Below are positions 63,776-64,000 of a stretch of DNA of 64,000 bases, piece by piece. The stretch covers positions 5,416,479 to 5,480,478 of the forward strand of contig NZ_LR733275.1 of the NCBI RefSeq assembly GCF_902506415.1, given 5' to 3'. The stretch's first letter is position 1. Each line of letters opens with the position of its first letter. The notes under the pieces are model-generated. The model was not told the DNA's origin. It was given only the letters and a program-made list of their open reading frames with translations, and ran no database searches. The stretch is from Massilia sp. 9I. Its GTDB lineage: Bacteria > Pseudomonadota > Gammaproteobacteria > Burkholderiales > Burkholderiaceae_D. The position numbers were made by a program, and so were the translations under genes.

Positions 63776-63943
63776 ATGACGACAAGAACGACAAGCAGTC
63801 GCAGGCCGAAAAAGGTCCGGATCGGCGACGTCCGCTACGCCGCCGGCGCGGCGGTCTTTGTCGCCAGGCTGAATCTCAAGCTGCGCAACTACGGCAACCT
63901 GGCCAGTGCCGCCTACCAGTCCGGCGGCGAACGCCTGGAATGA
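63776..63943 (+). CDS. Hypothetical protein
   Basis: 55 residues. The ATG at 63776 is preceded by AGAGGACG. The second half (RYAAGAAVFVARLNLKLRNYGNLASAAYQSG) is strongly GC3 biased, as in real genes, whereas the first half has weaker bias. An adjacent frame (from about 63730) also looks coding (LWWKEDDDDKND), so a frameshifted or partial gene is possible. After the TGA the same frame stays open to near the window end. No family is recognised. Confidence 0.35.
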   Translation: MTTRTTSSRRPKKVRIGDVRYAAGAAVFVARLNLKLRNYGNLASAAYQSGGERLE

Positions 63944-64000
63944 GAGGAACTCAAGCTGCGCCAGGCGCGCACTTCAATAAGGACGGCGCGCCGAGCAGAC

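Overview
The window is GC-rich bacterial chromosome with almost every base coding and strong G/C preference at third codon positions. The gene mix suggests a betaproteobacterium of the Oxalobacteraceae, most likely Massilia/Telluria-like: a PEP-CTERM exported protein, Ku plus LigD end joining, copper detoxification genes and very many hybrid sensor kinases. This placement is inference from gene content; no rRNA gene is present to confirm it.

Layout. 1-5 kb: small exported proteins, an EEP-family nuclease/phosphatase, a thioesterase, a beta-helix lipoprotein, ArsC and an acyltransferase. 5-13 kb: a SulP anion transporter, a diguanylate cyclase, a stress-type SDR-Ku-membrane protein cluster, and a divergent oxidoreductase/LysR pair. 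13-22 kb: an App1-type phosphatase, catalase, a second beta-helix protein, LigD and a hydroxyacid dehydrogenase. 22-28.5 kb: a 1325-residue propeller sensor kinase, three tRNA-Arg(ACG) genes with a degenerate transposase fragment between the first two, and a PEP-CTERM gene.

28.5-49 kb is a signalling-rich stretch: a TonB receptor/YfiR/CHASE8 hybrid kinase operon, a kinase-less PAS-REC protein, a MetE-like protein coupled to a large PAS/GAF hybrid kinase, a REC-GGDEF protein, a REC-kinase-REC protein, a short NarL-type kinase and a LytS/LytTR pair. Hemerythrin, NDH-2, aldo/keto reductase and small exported genes lie among them. 49-64 kb: an outer-membrane barrel, a RhlE-like helicase, a Pat-like acyl-CoA synthetase/acetyltransferase, a copper cluster (two Cys/His-rich exported proteins, TolC-like lipoprotein, multicopper oxidase), a hybrid kinase, and a CopA ATPase with a CueR-type promoter.

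Most notable points: (1) the TonB receptor-YfiR-CHASE8 kinase operon, which looks like YfiBNR logic rewired from a cyclase to a histidine kinase; (2) a CopZ-like metal-binding domain fused in frame to the C-terminus of CopA, with a ribosome binding site still in front of its internal ATG; (3) a MetE-like protein lacking two zinc cysteines, whose stop codon overlaps the start of a hybrid kinase; (4) paired palindromic repeats, one of which supplies the stop codon of a kinase gene; (5) the tRNA-Arg triplication.
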